This document shows positions 55,500-64,000 of a stretch of 64,000 nt of DNA, piece by piece. The notes beneath the pieces are model-generated. The model saw only the letters and a program-made list of their open reading frames with translations, was not told the DNA's origin and did not search any database. Numbering within the stretch: the stretch's first letter is position 1; every line of letters begins with the position of its first letter. Position numbers and translations under genes: made by a program. Source of the DNA: Rhodobacteraceae bacterium Alg238-R152 (lineage in GTDB: Bacteria; Pseudomonadota; Alphaproteobacteria; Rhodobacterales; Rhodobacteraceae); contig UNRJ01000002.1 in NCBI GenBank assembly GCA_900537125.1, forward strand, positions 248,001 to 312,000. The letters run 5' to 3'.

Positions 55500-56095
55500 T
55501 GTGGCAGTTCTCCCCGTGTCGTCAGGAACGACAGAATTTCTACAAGCGGCATGCCAAGAACAGTGAAATAGTCCCCGTCAATCTTATCAAACAGACGCAC
55601 GCCTTCTTCTTCCAACTTATACCCACCAACCGAATGACGGATGCTGTCAAAGTTGCGATCCAGATAGCCCTCAAGGAAGTCGTTGCTGAATTGCCGCATG
55701 AACAGCCGCACAACACCCACATGTCGCCAAAGGGGCTCACCATTCTGATAGATCACAGCCGCAGACAACAACATGTGTCGCTGCCCACGCAACAATAATA
55801 GCTGATTGCGTGCGTCCTCAATGCTTTCCGGTTTAGAAAAAATTGTACCCTGGAAATCGAGCACTTGATCGCATCCAAGCACCAAAGCTTCCGGCCGCTT
55901 TAAGCTCACCTTTCGCGCTTTTCCCTCAGCCAAAGCATCCGCCACATCGCGCGGTGTGGCACCCTCAGCGCGCAAAGAGCGTTTTATCATCTCTTCATCT
56001 ACACGTGGCTTAACGATTTCGTAACCAACATTGGCGTTAGATAGGAGCTGAGCCCGTATCTCGGAGCCTGAAGCAAGGATCAGGGGTATGGTCAT
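55496..56095 (-). CDS. maf: Maf-family nucleoside triphosphate pyrophosphatase
   Basis: The 199-residue protein has the Maf fold: ILASGSEIRAQLLSNANV at the start, VLGCDQVLDFQG with the catalytic Asp and HSVGGYKLEEEGVRLFDKIDGDYFTVLGMPL near the end. Members hydrolyse non-canonical or modified nucleotides. ATG 56095 touches a perfect DnaA box (56095-56103), so the gene forms the left border of the probable origin. It leads the maf-aroE-coaE-dnaQ run with 4- to 8-bp overlaps. Confidence 0.93.
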   Translation of the reverse strand: MTIPLILASGSEIRAQLLSNANVGYEIVKPRVDEEMIKRSLRAEGATPRDVADALAEGKARKVSLKRPEALVLGCDQVLDFQGTIFSKPESIEDARNQLLLLRGQRHMLLSAAVIYQNGEPLWRHVGVVRLFMRQFSNDFLEGYLDRNFDSIRHSVGGYKLEEEGVRLFDKIDGDYFTVLGMPLVEILSFLTTRGELPQ

Positions 56096-56508
56096 GTGGA
56101 TAAACCCGTGGAGAAAGGAAGGAACTTCTTTGGAGTCCTTTCTGGAAACTTCTGTGGTATTTTGCAAGCTGGAGAAACTCTCCCCTGTTTCACGAAGATC
56201 CCCCGATTTTCTGCACGGTGGATGGGGAAAACTTTTTGCGTGGGAGGAATCATCTGCTTGCGAATTTCTCCACTTGATTATCCACAGTCATCCACCTGTT
56301 ACATTTCACCTAACTCACTGAAAATGTTAATATCATTTAACTTTCTCACCAGCCTGTGAGACTCTTTCTCAAGCTCTATCCATATGTGGGTAAGTGCCGG
56401 GGGAAATCGATAATCCACAGGATTGGTCGTCCCTACATAATCATCATCCTTTTCTATATATATTTATTTATTTAAGGAGGGTCAGGCAGGGAAAAGGATC
56501 TTACCGGC
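56095..56508. other. oriC: probable chromosomal replication origin (oriC)
   Basis: This is the longest gene-free stretch of the window and its most AT-rich part. DnaA boxes are perfect TTATCCACA at 56278-56286 (plus) and 56095-56103 (minus), and one-mismatch forms TAATCCACA at 56411-56419 and TTACCCACA at 56385-56393 (minus). A 25-bp block of A/T with a single C (56451-56475) would serve as unwinding element. TTAA repeats at 56327-56341 resemble a CtrA site with one base too short a spacer. The flanks (maf; hemJ, rho, mnmE, mnmG, rsmG, parAB) match alphaproteobacterial origins, and genes diverge on both sides. Confidence 0.75.
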
Positions 56509-56958
56509 ATGGGCTATTTTCTCGTCGATATTTACCCTTATGTGCTCTCACTGCATATCATCGCAGTGATCAGCTGGATGGCAGGTATTTTTTATCTCCC
56601 TCGTCTCTTTGTGTATCACGCAGAGAGAGCAAAGAAGGGGGACCAACTCGACGAAACCCTGAAGATCATGGAGTATAAGCTTCAGCGCTACATCATGGCA
56701 CCGGCCAGCATCGTGGCATGGGTTGCTGGTCTCACGCTTGTGTTCACACCAGGTGTGGTCGATTGGTCCGCAATTTGGCCCTACACCAAAATGTTTGGTG
56801 TGATCTCCATGACAGTGTTTGATCATTGGCTGATGATTATGCGGAAGAAGTTTGGCCGCGATGAAAACAAACTCTCCGGTCGCCAGTATCGCATGATGAA
56901 CGAAGTTCCGACGGTTTTGATGGTTCTGATTGTGGTCTCTGTTGTTGTAAAATTCTGA
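56509..56958 (+). CDS. hemJ: protoporphyrinogen oxidase HemJ
   Basis: The 149-residue integral membrane protein has four hydrophobic segments. It carries the HemJ-type His16 in SLHIIAVISWMAGIFYLPRLFVYH, and DETLKIMEYKLQRYIMAPA with a conserved Lys. HemJ oxidises protoporphyrinogen IX to protoporphyrin IX in organisms without HemG or HemY-type oxidase. The AAGGAGG at 56474-56480 is too far upstream to serve ATG 56509; AAGGA at 56494-56498 is the nearer, weaker site. It forms the right border of the probable origin. Confidence 0.88.
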   Translation: MGYFLVDIYPYVLSLHIIAVISWMAGIFYLPRLFVYHAERAKKGDQLDETLKIMEYKLQRYIMAPASIVAWVAGLTLVFTPGVVDWSAIWPYTKMFGVISMTVFDHWLMIMRKKFGRDENKLSGRQYRMMNEVPTVLMVLIVVSVVVKF

Positions 56959-57080
56959 AGCGTTTGACTCAGGCGAAGAAAGTGGCGTAGAACTGCCGGC
57001 AACTGGCCCGTCCGGGCTAAGTGTCTTCCAAATACAGAGTACATGATCTGCCCCGCATTCGGGCAGCACAGGATATTTTC

Positions 57081-58352
<1,272 letters not shown>

Positions 58353-58362
58353 GGGATGCGTG

Positions 58363-59661
58363 ATGGCCTATGTGGCTGACACAATTTTTGCATTGGCAAC
58401 GGCCCCCGGTAAAGCGGGGGTCGCTGTCGTTCGTGTGTCCGGTACGCGCGCAGCGCTGGCGGGCAGGGTACTTATTGGAGATATCCCAAAGCCACGTTAT
58501 GCCGCCCTAAAACTGTTGAAAGACCAAGAAGGGCGTCGCCTGGATCAGGCTTTGGTGCTCTATTTTGAGAAGGGCAGCAGCTTTACCGGCGAGGATGTCC
58601 TGGAGTTTCATCTTCATGGCTCCACCGCAGTTGTGAACGCAGTATTGCGCGAACTCTCAGAAATGGATGGCCTACGGCTGGCCGAAGCGGGCGAATTCAC
58701 CCGCCGTGCGTTGGAAAATGGGTGTCTTGATTTGGCACAGGTCGAAGGTCTTGCGGATCTGATTGACGCTGAGACCGAAGCCCAACGACGACAAGCATTG
58801 CGAGTGCTCTCCGGCGACCTTGGAAACCTTGCCGGAAAATGGCGCATAGATCTGATCCGTGCGGCAGCTCTGATTGAAGCCACCATCGACTTTGCTGACG
58901 AAGATGTGCCGGTGGATGTGACCCCTGAGGTGACAGCACTGCTGTCCGACGTGCGTTCCGAACTCGACAAAGAAATTGTAGGTGTTGATACGGCGGAACG
59001 CATTCGTGCTGGCTTTGAGGTTGCCATTCTTGGTGCACCCAATGTAGGTAAATCAACTTTGCTCAACGCGCTTGCCGGTCGTGAAGCAGCCATTACATCG
59101 GAATATGCTGGCACCACACGCGACGTTATTGAAGTGCGTATGGAGCTGAACGGCCTGCCGGTGACATTGCTCGACACCGCTGGCTTGCGCGAAACCGATG
59201 ATCATGTCGAAGGCATCGGTATTCAACGTGCCCGTGAGAGAGCAGGCGCAGCTGATCTACGCGTGTTTCTAACGTCTGAAGGCGAAGATCCCGATTTCGC
59301 CCCTTTGCCAGATGATGTGATCAGATCTGCCAAAGCGGACACATTGACTGATCCGCATAACGCGATTTCTGGCAAAACTGGGTTTGGTGTGACTGAATTG
59401 GTCGCGGAGATCACAGCCAAGCTTTCTGAACAAGCCGGACGCTCTGGTGTCGCCACGCGGGAACGTCACCGGATCGCAATGAAGCGGGCCTCGGAATCCT
59501 TGGATGCTGCGCGTGCGGTTCTCGCCTTAGGGCCGGATCACTATGATATAGGCGCTGAGGAACTGCGTTCTGCGATTCGGGCCCTTGATTCCATCGTTGG
59601 CCATGTCGATGTAGAGAACCTGCTGGATGAGATCTTTTCGAGCTTTTGCATCGGAAAGTGA
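58363..59661 (+). CDS. mnmE: tRNA modification GTPase MnmE
   Basis: MnmE works with MnmG to form the 5-carboxymethylaminomethyl group on wobble uridines. The 432-residue protein has an N-terminal tetrahydrofolate-binding domain ([23 protein letters not shown]), helical domains, an inserted G domain ([24 protein letters not shown]) and the C-terminal catalytic FCIGK. AAGGG seven bases before ATG 58363 sets the start; GTG 58360 is an alternative. mnmG follows after 23 bp. Confidence 0.95.
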   Translation: MAYVADTIFALATAPGKAGVAVVRVSGTRAALAGRVLIGDIPKPRYAALKLLKDQEGRRLDQALVLYFEKGSSFTGEDVLEFHLHGSTAVVNAVLRELSEMDGLRLAEAGEFTRRALENGCLDLAQVEGLADLIDAETEAQRRQALRVLSGDLGNLAGKWRIDLIRAAALIEATIDFADEDVPVDVTPEVTALLSDVRSELDKEIVGVDTAERIRAGFEVAILGAPNVGKSTLLNALAGREAAITSEYAGTTRDVIEVRMELNGLPVTLLDTAGLRETDDHVEGIGIQRARERAGAADLRVFLTSEGEDPDFAPLPDDVIRSAKADTLTDPHNAISGKTGFGVTELVAEITAKLSEQAGRSGVATRERHRIAMKRASESLDAARAVLALGPDHYDIGAEELRSAIRALDSIVGHVDVENLLDEIFSSFCIGK

Positions 59662-59676
59662 TTCAAATTTGAGGAG

Positions 59677-59692
59677 TGTTTCACGTGAAACA
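59677..59692. other. parS: parS centromere site 1, overlapping the mnmG start codon
   Basis: A perfect 16-bp parS palindrome TGTTTCACGTGAAACA. ParB nucleates on this sequence. The central GTG (59685) is the likely start codon of mnmG, so the site covers the translation start and the first codons. Confidence 0.92.
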
Positions 59693-61547
59693 TTTTGACG
59701 TCATTGTTGTTGGGGGCGGTCACGCCGGCGCGGATGCCGCAGCGGCCTCTGCACGGTTGGGGGCCACAACAGCCCTTGTGACATTGAAAAAATCTGGCAT
59801 CGGCGTCATGTCCTGTAATCCCGCGATCGGCGGTCTGGGCAAAGGGCATTTGGTCCGGGAAGTGGACGCACTTGACGGAGTCATGGGGCGTATCGCTGAC
59901 AAGGCTGGAATCCAGTTTCGGCTTCTGAACCGTCGCAAAGGTCCAGCTGTACAGGGCCCGCGTGCCCAATCGGATCGCAAAATCTATCGCACCGAAATGT
60001 TGGCCGAAATCGAGGCGACGCCAAACCTGTCCATCATCGAAGGGGAGGTTGTCGATTTCCGGATGGAGGGGGAAGCCGTGCGCGGCGTGGTTCTGGCTGA
60101 TGGGTCGGAAATCGCTGCCCAGTCCGTGGTGCTGACAACGGGCACCTTCCTGCGCGGCGTCATTCACATCGGTGATGTCTCACACAGCGGTGGCCGTATG
60201 GGGGACAATGCGTCGGTCAAGCTGGCGGAACGCATCGACAGCTTTGGCCTGCCGCTGGGGCGACTGAAAACTGGTACGCCACCACGGCTTAATGGCAAAA
60301 CCATCCAATGGGATTTGCTGGACAGCCAGCCGGGCGATGATGATCCGGTGCTGTTCTCATTCCTGAATAAGGTGCCCTCTGCTCGCCAGGTTGCCTGCGG
60401 AATCACCCACACCAACGCTCAGACCCACGACATCATCCGAAAAAACCTGGATCGCTCTGCCATGTACGGTGGGCACATTGATGGGGTAGGGCCGCGATAC
60501 TGTCCTTCCATCGAAGACAAGATTGTCCGGTTTGCTGACAAGGACTCTCACCAGATCTTTTTGGAGCCGGAAAGTTTGGATGATGACATTGTCTATCCCA
60601 ACGGCATTTCAACCTCATTGCCAGTGGATGTGCAGGAAGCTTATGTGCGTTCGATCTATGGTCTTGAAAACGTCGAAATCCAGCAGCCAGGCTACGCCAT
60701 TGAGTATGATTACGTCGACCCGCGCGCGCTGAATGCCGAACTTGGCGTCAAAAATGTGCCAGGTCTCTATCTTGCTGGTCAAATCAACGGCACCACAGGC
60801 TATGAAGAGGCCGCTGCGCAGGGGCTTGTGGCCGGACTAAATGCTGCGCTCTCGGCACAGGGCAAAGACCCACATCACTTTAGCCGCTCCGACTGCTATA
60901 TCGGCGTAATGGTGGACGATTTGATCACACGCGGTGTGACTGAACCTTACCGCATGTTCACGTCACGCGCCGAATTCCGGCTTTCTTTGCGTGCGGACAA
61001 CGCTGATCAACGCCTGACGCCGATTGGTATCAATCTTGGTATGATTGGAGAAACACGCAAGGCCTGTTTCTCCGATAAACAGGACCGTCTCGCTGCAGGA
61101 AAAACTCTGTTGGAAGGGAAGGGGTTTACGCCCAAGGAAATCAGCGCCGCCGGAATTCCTGTGAGCCAAGATGGCAATCGTCGCACTGCATTTCAGGTTC
61201 TGGCCTTCCCGGAGGTTAAGTTTGGAGATTTGTCGGGTCTGGATGATCGATTCAACGGTGTTGATTCTGAAATTCAAGAACAATTGGAAAGGGACGCGCT
61301 CTACGCGATCTACATTGATCGTCAGAAGCGTGATGTCGCGGCAATGCGTCGTGATGAGACGCAAGTGATTCCGTCAAATTTCGATTTCGACGGCATTGAT
61401 GGTCTCAGTAACGAGTTGACGTCAAAACTCAATGCCGTGAGACCCTCAAATCTTGGTCAAGCAGGACGAATTGATGGCATGACACCTGCGGCCTTAACAT
61501 TACTTCTGGCCAAGCTGCGACAAGCCAAGAAAGCGAATTCTGCCTGA
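59685..61547 (+). CDS. mnmG: tRNA uridine-5-carboxymethylaminomethyl modification enzyme MnmG (GidA)
   Basis: The 620-residue FAD-dependent partner of MnmE opens [20 protein letters not shown]. It carries the GidA signatures [22 protein letters not shown] and [20 protein letters not shown], and ends in a helical C-terminus that binds MnmE. GTG 59685 lies 9 bases after GAGGA and is preferred; the earlier GTG 59676 directly touches that GAGGA, although FHVKH at the N-terminus is common in annotated relatives because parS encodes it. rsmG overlaps its stop (TGATG). Confidence 0.94.
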   Translation: MKHFDVIVVGGGHAGADAAAASARLGATTALVTLKKSGIGVMSCNPAIGGLGKGHLVREVDALDGVMGRIADKAGIQFRLLNRRKGPAVQGPRAQSDRKIYRTEMLAEIEATPNLSIIEGEVVDFRMEGEAVRGVVLADGSEIAAQSVVLTTGTFLRGVIHIGDVSHSGGRMGDNASVKLAERIDSFGLPLGRLKTGTPPRLNGKTIQWDLLDSQPGDDDPVLFSFLNKVPSARQVACGITHTNAQTHDIIRKNLDRSAMYGGHIDGVGPRYCPSIEDKIVRFADKDSHQIFLEPESLDDDIVYPNGISTSLPVDVQEAYVRSIYGLENVEIQQPGYAIEYDYVDPRALNAELGVKNVPGLYLAGQINGTTGYEEAAAQGLVAGLNAALSAQGKDPHHFSRSDCYIGVMVDDLITRGVTEPYRMFTSRAEFRLSLRADNADQRLTPIGINLGMIGETRKACFSDKQDRLAAGKTLLEGKGFTPKEISAAGIPVSQDGNRRTAFQVLAFPEVKFGDLSGLDDRFNGVDSEIQEQLERDALYAIYIDRQKRDVAAMRRDETQVIPSNFDFDGIDGLSNELTSKLNAVRPSNLGQAGRIDGMTPAALTLLLAKLRQAKKANSA

Positions 61548-62185
61548 TGAACTGTCCAGATACGGTAAAAGCTCAACTCAATGTTTCACGTGAAACATTG
61601 GTACGATTGGAAACGCTTGCTGATTTGTTGGTGAAGTGGAATCCACGCATCAATCTGGTATCCAAGTCCACTATCCGGGATTTATGGTCTCGCCACATTT
61701 TGGATTCGGTACAGATATTACGGCTGGCGCCCGCCAAAGCCACACATTGGGTGGATATCGGCAGTGGAGGAGGCTTTCCGGGTTTGGTGATTGCGTTGAT
61801 GTGTGATGAGCCTGAGGCCCCAGGTAATGTGACTTTGATCGAAAGTGACATGCGTAAATGTGCTTTCTTGCGCACTGTCCTGCGCGAAACCGGCGTGCAT
61901 TCCACCGTGATCACCGAACGCATCGAAAAAGCCGTGCCACAGAACGCAGATGTGCTTTCCGCACGGGCTTTGGCCGATTTGTCGATGCTTTTGGGATTTT
62001 CGGAGAGGCATTTGAAGGAAACTGGTACGGCGGTGTTCCCAAAAGGCGCACGCTGGCAAAAAGAACTGCAAACCGCACAGGAATCGTGGTCATTTGATTG
62101 CGAAGTGGTAAAAAGTATCACGGACCCAGAAGCGGTCATCCTGAAGATCGGAGATCTCACACGTGTCGGACCCCACTCGCCCTAA
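61547..62185 (+). CDS. rsmG: 16S rRNA (guanine-527-N7)-methyltransferase RsmG (GidB)
   Basis: The 212-residue SAM-dependent methyltransferase modifies G527 of 16S rRNA. It has ITLVSKSTIRDLWSRHILDSVQ-type family sequence (here NLVSKST), SAM site VDIGSGGGFPGLVIAL and VLSARALADLSMLL. The NVSRET near its N-terminus is encoded by parS site 2. The start overlaps the mnmG stop by one base; the end overlaps parA by 23 bp. Confidence 0.95.
   Translation: MNCPDTVKAQLNVSRETLVRLETLADLLVKWNPRINLVSKSTIRDLWSRHILDSVQILRLAPAKATHWVDIGSGGGFPGLVIALMCDEPEAPGNVTLIESDMRKCAFLRTVLRETGVHSTVITERIEKAVPQNADVLSARALADLSMLLGFSERHLKETGTAVFPKGARWQKELQTAQESWSFDCEVVKSITDPEAVILKIGDLTRVGPHSP
61582..61597. other. parS: parS centromere site 2, inside rsmG
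   Basis: A second perfect TGTTTCACGTGAAACA, 1.9 kb from the first and 1.4 kb before parB. It is read as part of codons 12-18 of rsmG, giving the NVSRET segment. Confidence 0.92.
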
Positions 62186-62972
62186 AGGGCCAAAAATCGT
62201 TGCAGTGGCCAACCAAAAGGGTGGCGTGGGCAAAACAACAACCACAATCAATCTTGCCGCCGCTCTGGCAGAAGAAGGCTGTCGGGTGCTTTTGATTGAT
62301 CTTGATCCCCAGGGGAACGCCTCTACTGGGCTTGGTGTTGATGTCGAAGACCGGGTTCACACGACATATGATCTCCTGACCGGTGATGTAGAGCTGGAAG
62401 ATGTTGTTCAAGCTACGAGCTCGAATAACATGTCGATCGTACCAGCCACGGTGGATTTAAGCTCGGCTGACATCGAGCTTATGTCCAACGAAAAGCGGAG
62501 CTTCCTTCTGCATGATGCACTGCGCCAAACGGCCATGGATAAATACGAATTTGATTACATTTTGATCGATTGTCCGCCCTCTTTGAGCCTCTTGACTGTC
62601 AACGCGATGATTGCAGCAGACTCCGTTTTGATTCCGCTACAGAGCGAATTTTTTGCACTGGAAGGCCTCTCTCAGCTCATGTTGACCGTACGAGAAGTGC
62701 GTCAGACCGCCAATTCTGACCTGCGTATCGAAGGTATTGTGCTGACCATGTTTGATGCCCGCAACAACCTGTCCCAACAGGTGGAGCAAGATGCGCGTGA
62801 CAATTTGGGGGAACTGGTGTTTGAGACCAAGATTCCGCGAAACGTGCGTGTTTCCGAAGCCCCTTCTTTTGCGCAACCTGTATTGGATTACGATCCAAGC
62901 TCTAAAGGGGCGGAAGCTTACCGCGCTTTGGCCAAAGAACTATTGGCCAAGAACTTGAAAATTGCTGCGTAA
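62163..62972 (+). CDS. parA: chromosome-partitioning ATPase ParA
   Basis: The 269-residue protein has the deviant Walker A KGGVGKTT (19-26), the DLDPQGNASTGLG switch and YILIDCPPSLSLLTVNAM as Walker B. It binds DNA non-specifically when ATP-bound and moves ParB-parS complexes. It starts at GTG 62163 inside rsmG (23-bp overlap), and parB follows after 10 bp. Confidence 0.95.
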   Translation: MSDPTRPKGPKIVAVANQKGGVGKTTTTINLAAALAEEGCRVLLIDLDPQGNASTGLGVDVEDRVHTTYDLLTGDVELEDVVQATSSNNMSIVPATVDLSSADIELMSNEKRSFLLHDALRQTAMDKYEFDYILIDCPPSLSLLTVNAMIAADSVLIPLQSEFFALEGLSQLMLTVREVRQTANSDLRIEGIVLTMFDARNNLSQQVEQDARDNLGELVFETKIPRNVRVSEAPSFAQPVLDYDPSSKGAEAYRALAKELLAKNLKIAA

Positions 62973-62982
62973 GGGGTAGATC

Positions 62983-63876
62983 ATGGCAGATAAGAAAAAA
63001 CAGCGTGGCCTCGGTCGCGGCCTCAGTGCCTTAATGGCTGATGTGACCGTGGATACCGCCCGTCAGAACAGTGACGCCGCGCCGAGGCGTGCTGACCTTC
63101 TGGTGCCCATCGAACGTATTGAGCCAAATCCGGATCAACCACGTCGTGATTTTACACCGGAACAGCTCGAAGATCTGGCCAACTCCATTCGTGAAAAAGG
63201 CGTGATTCAGCCGCTGATCGTGCGCAAGAAGCCTGACGATCGATATGAAATTGTTGCAGGGGAACGCCGCTGGCGCGCCTCTCAAATGGCACAACTTCAT
63301 GAGTTGCCAATTATTGTCCGTGACTATGACGATACCGAAGTGCTCGAAATTGCGATCATTGAGAACATTCAGCGCGCTGATCTGAACCCGGTTGAAGAGG
63401 CGATGGGGTATCGCCAGTTGATGCTCAAATTTGGTCATACACAGGAAAAGGTCTCAGAGGCACTTGGCAAAAGCCGCAGCCATATTGCCAACCTCATGCG
63501 CCTGCTCAACTTGCCGGATGATGTGCAGGGTATGTTGCGTGATGGCATATTGTCGGCGGGTCATGCACGGGCGCTGGTCACCTCTGATAACGCTTCAGAG
63601 CTCGCCCGCAAAGTAGTGAAAGATGGCCTCTCGGTGCGTCAGACTGAAAAACTGGCCAAAAAAACAGGCTCTCTCGTCGCGCAAACCAAAACATCTCGCC
63701 CAAAGACCCATAAGGACGCCGATACAGTCGCGCTGGAAGGCGATCTTTCGGCAAATTTGGGGATGAAAGTGGCGGTTGATCACGTTTCAGGTGGGGAAAG
63801 CGGAAAAATTACCATTTCATATCAAACGCTTGATGATCTTGATGAGCTTTGCCGAATTTTGTCTTCTACGAATTAG
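62983..63876 (+). CDS. parB: chromosome-partitioning protein ParB
   Basis: The 297-residue CTPase clamp protein has an N-terminal ParA-contact segment (RGLGRGLSALMAD), the CTP-binding ParB/Srx domain with PDQPRRDF and GERRWRA, IIENIQRADLNPVEEA, and the HTH HTQEKVSEALGKSRSHIANLMRLL that reads parS. The C-terminal dimerisation part is present. Two parS sites lie upstream in mnmG and rsmG. Its last 11 bases overlap the 3' end of a minus-strand gene. Confidence 0.96.
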   Translation: MADKKKQRGLGRGLSALMADVTVDTARQNSDAAPRRADLLVPIERIEPNPDQPRRDFTPEQLEDLANSIREKGVIQPLIVRKKPDDRYEIVAGERRWRASQMAQLHELPIIVRDYDDTEVLEIAIIENIQRADLNPVEEAMGYRQLMLKFGHTQEKVSEALGKSRSHIANLMRLLNLPDDVQGMLRDGILSAGHARALVTSDNASELARKVVKDGLSVRQTEKLAKKTGSLVAQTKTSRPKTHKDADTVALEGDLSANLGMKVAVDHVSGGESGKITISYQTLDDLDELCRILSSTN

Positions 63877-64000
63877 GCCGCGTCCAGATGAAAAAAAGTA
63901 CCGCGCTCAAAACCACCATTTGAATGACAATCACGGTGGTTTTGACACCCAGAACCACCGAAATTCCAAAAACCAACAGAATAGACAGCGTTGCTGCCCT
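63866..64000 (-). CDS. C-terminal end of an unidentified membrane protein
   Basis: A minus-strand frame enters from beyond the window and stops at TAG (63868-63866), overlapping the parB 3' end. The visible 44 residues are two hydrophobic stretches separated by a short polar turn (GVKTT), ending FFIWTRPNS, typical of a small integral membrane protein. No family can be named from the fragment. Confidence 0.55.
   Translation of the reverse strand, partial: RAATLSILLVFGISVVLGVKTTVIVIQMVVLSAVLFFIWTRPNS
63909..63943 (+). terminator. hairpin downstream of parB, within the convergent gene
   Basis: AAAACCACC and GGTGGTTTT form a perfect 9-bp stem with a 17-nt loop, 33 bp after the parB stop. The T-containing right arm and A-containing left arm could terminate in either direction, but the T-run is short and the loop long, so the call is uncertain. 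Confidence 0.35.

Noticed and set aside
56327-56341. CtrA binding site in the origin
   Set aside because: Two TTAA elements are present, but the spacer is six bases instead of seven, so it is noted only inside the oriC entry.

Overview
The window looks like chromosomal DNA of a marine Roseobacter-group alphaproteobacterium (Rhodobacteraceae). The evidence is the RegB/SenC/RegA redox cluster, an aglEFGAK alpha-glucoside locus under a LacI-type regulator, HemY with a C-terminal double CxxC, AddAB instead of RecBCD, and an alphaproteobacterial origin neighbourhood (maf, hemJ, rho, mnmE, mnmG, rsmG, parA, parB). Genes are tightly packed and many share ATGA start/stop overlaps. No rRNA, tRNA, CRISPR array, prophage or intact insertion sequence was seen.

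Layout. 1-7.0 kb: truncated aglR on the minus strand facing aglE-F-G-A-K, with three CAAAGCGCTTTG-type operators between them. 7.3-12.0 kb: a PhnD-like periplasmic binding protein paired with a hybrid histidine kinase, then a DadA-like oxidase. 12-15.6 kb (minus): hemY, a mitofilin-like gene and hemD. 15.7-18.4 kb: tsaD, gpsA, YCII and EVE genes. 18.4-21.3 kb is the most accessory-looking part: a structured intergenic region, DUF2853, an oxidoreductase/VOC pair joined by a ten-cytosine run, and an AT-rich orphan nucleotidyltransferase beside a short direct repeat. 21.4-26.5 kb: ahcY, small secreted and membrane proteins, an HD hydrolase, a GNAT enzyme, and an Lrp-type regulator divergent from a leucine-type dehydrogenase. 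26.9-29.0 kb: a NIT-domain chemoreceptor. 29.2-33.5 kb: regA, senC, regB and a PAS protein. 33.6-42.4 kb: tsaE, amgK-like, murU-like, addB, addA and trxA. 42.4-47.4 kb: an orphan Kps-like gene, then hslV and hslU separated by an aldo/keto reductase and a DUF2157 membrane protein. 47.5-52.7 kb: lipoprotein hydrolase and MFS transporter, then smr, mltA and a Tim44-domain gene (minus), then fxsA. 52.8-56.1 kb: secB, then dnaQ, coaE, aroE and maf (minus).

The chromosomal origin is most likely the 413-bp gap 56096-56508 between maf and hemJ. It holds two perfect and two one-mismatch DnaA boxes and a 25-bp stretch that is almost entirely A/T. Genes run away from it on both sides. To the right lie two perfect 16-bp parS sites: one covers the start codon of mnmG, the other lies in codons 12-18 of rsmG. 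parA and parB follow directly.

The items most worth a second look are the origin with coding-embedded parS sites; the C10 tract that decides whether the oxidoreductase stops, is extended, or fuses in frame to the VOC protein; the binding-protein/hybrid-kinase pair, whose first receiver has Glu in place of the phospho-acceptor Asp; a perfect hairpin over the ribosome-binding site of the DadA-like gene; and a lipoprotein gene whose GTG start directly abuts the upstream terminator.
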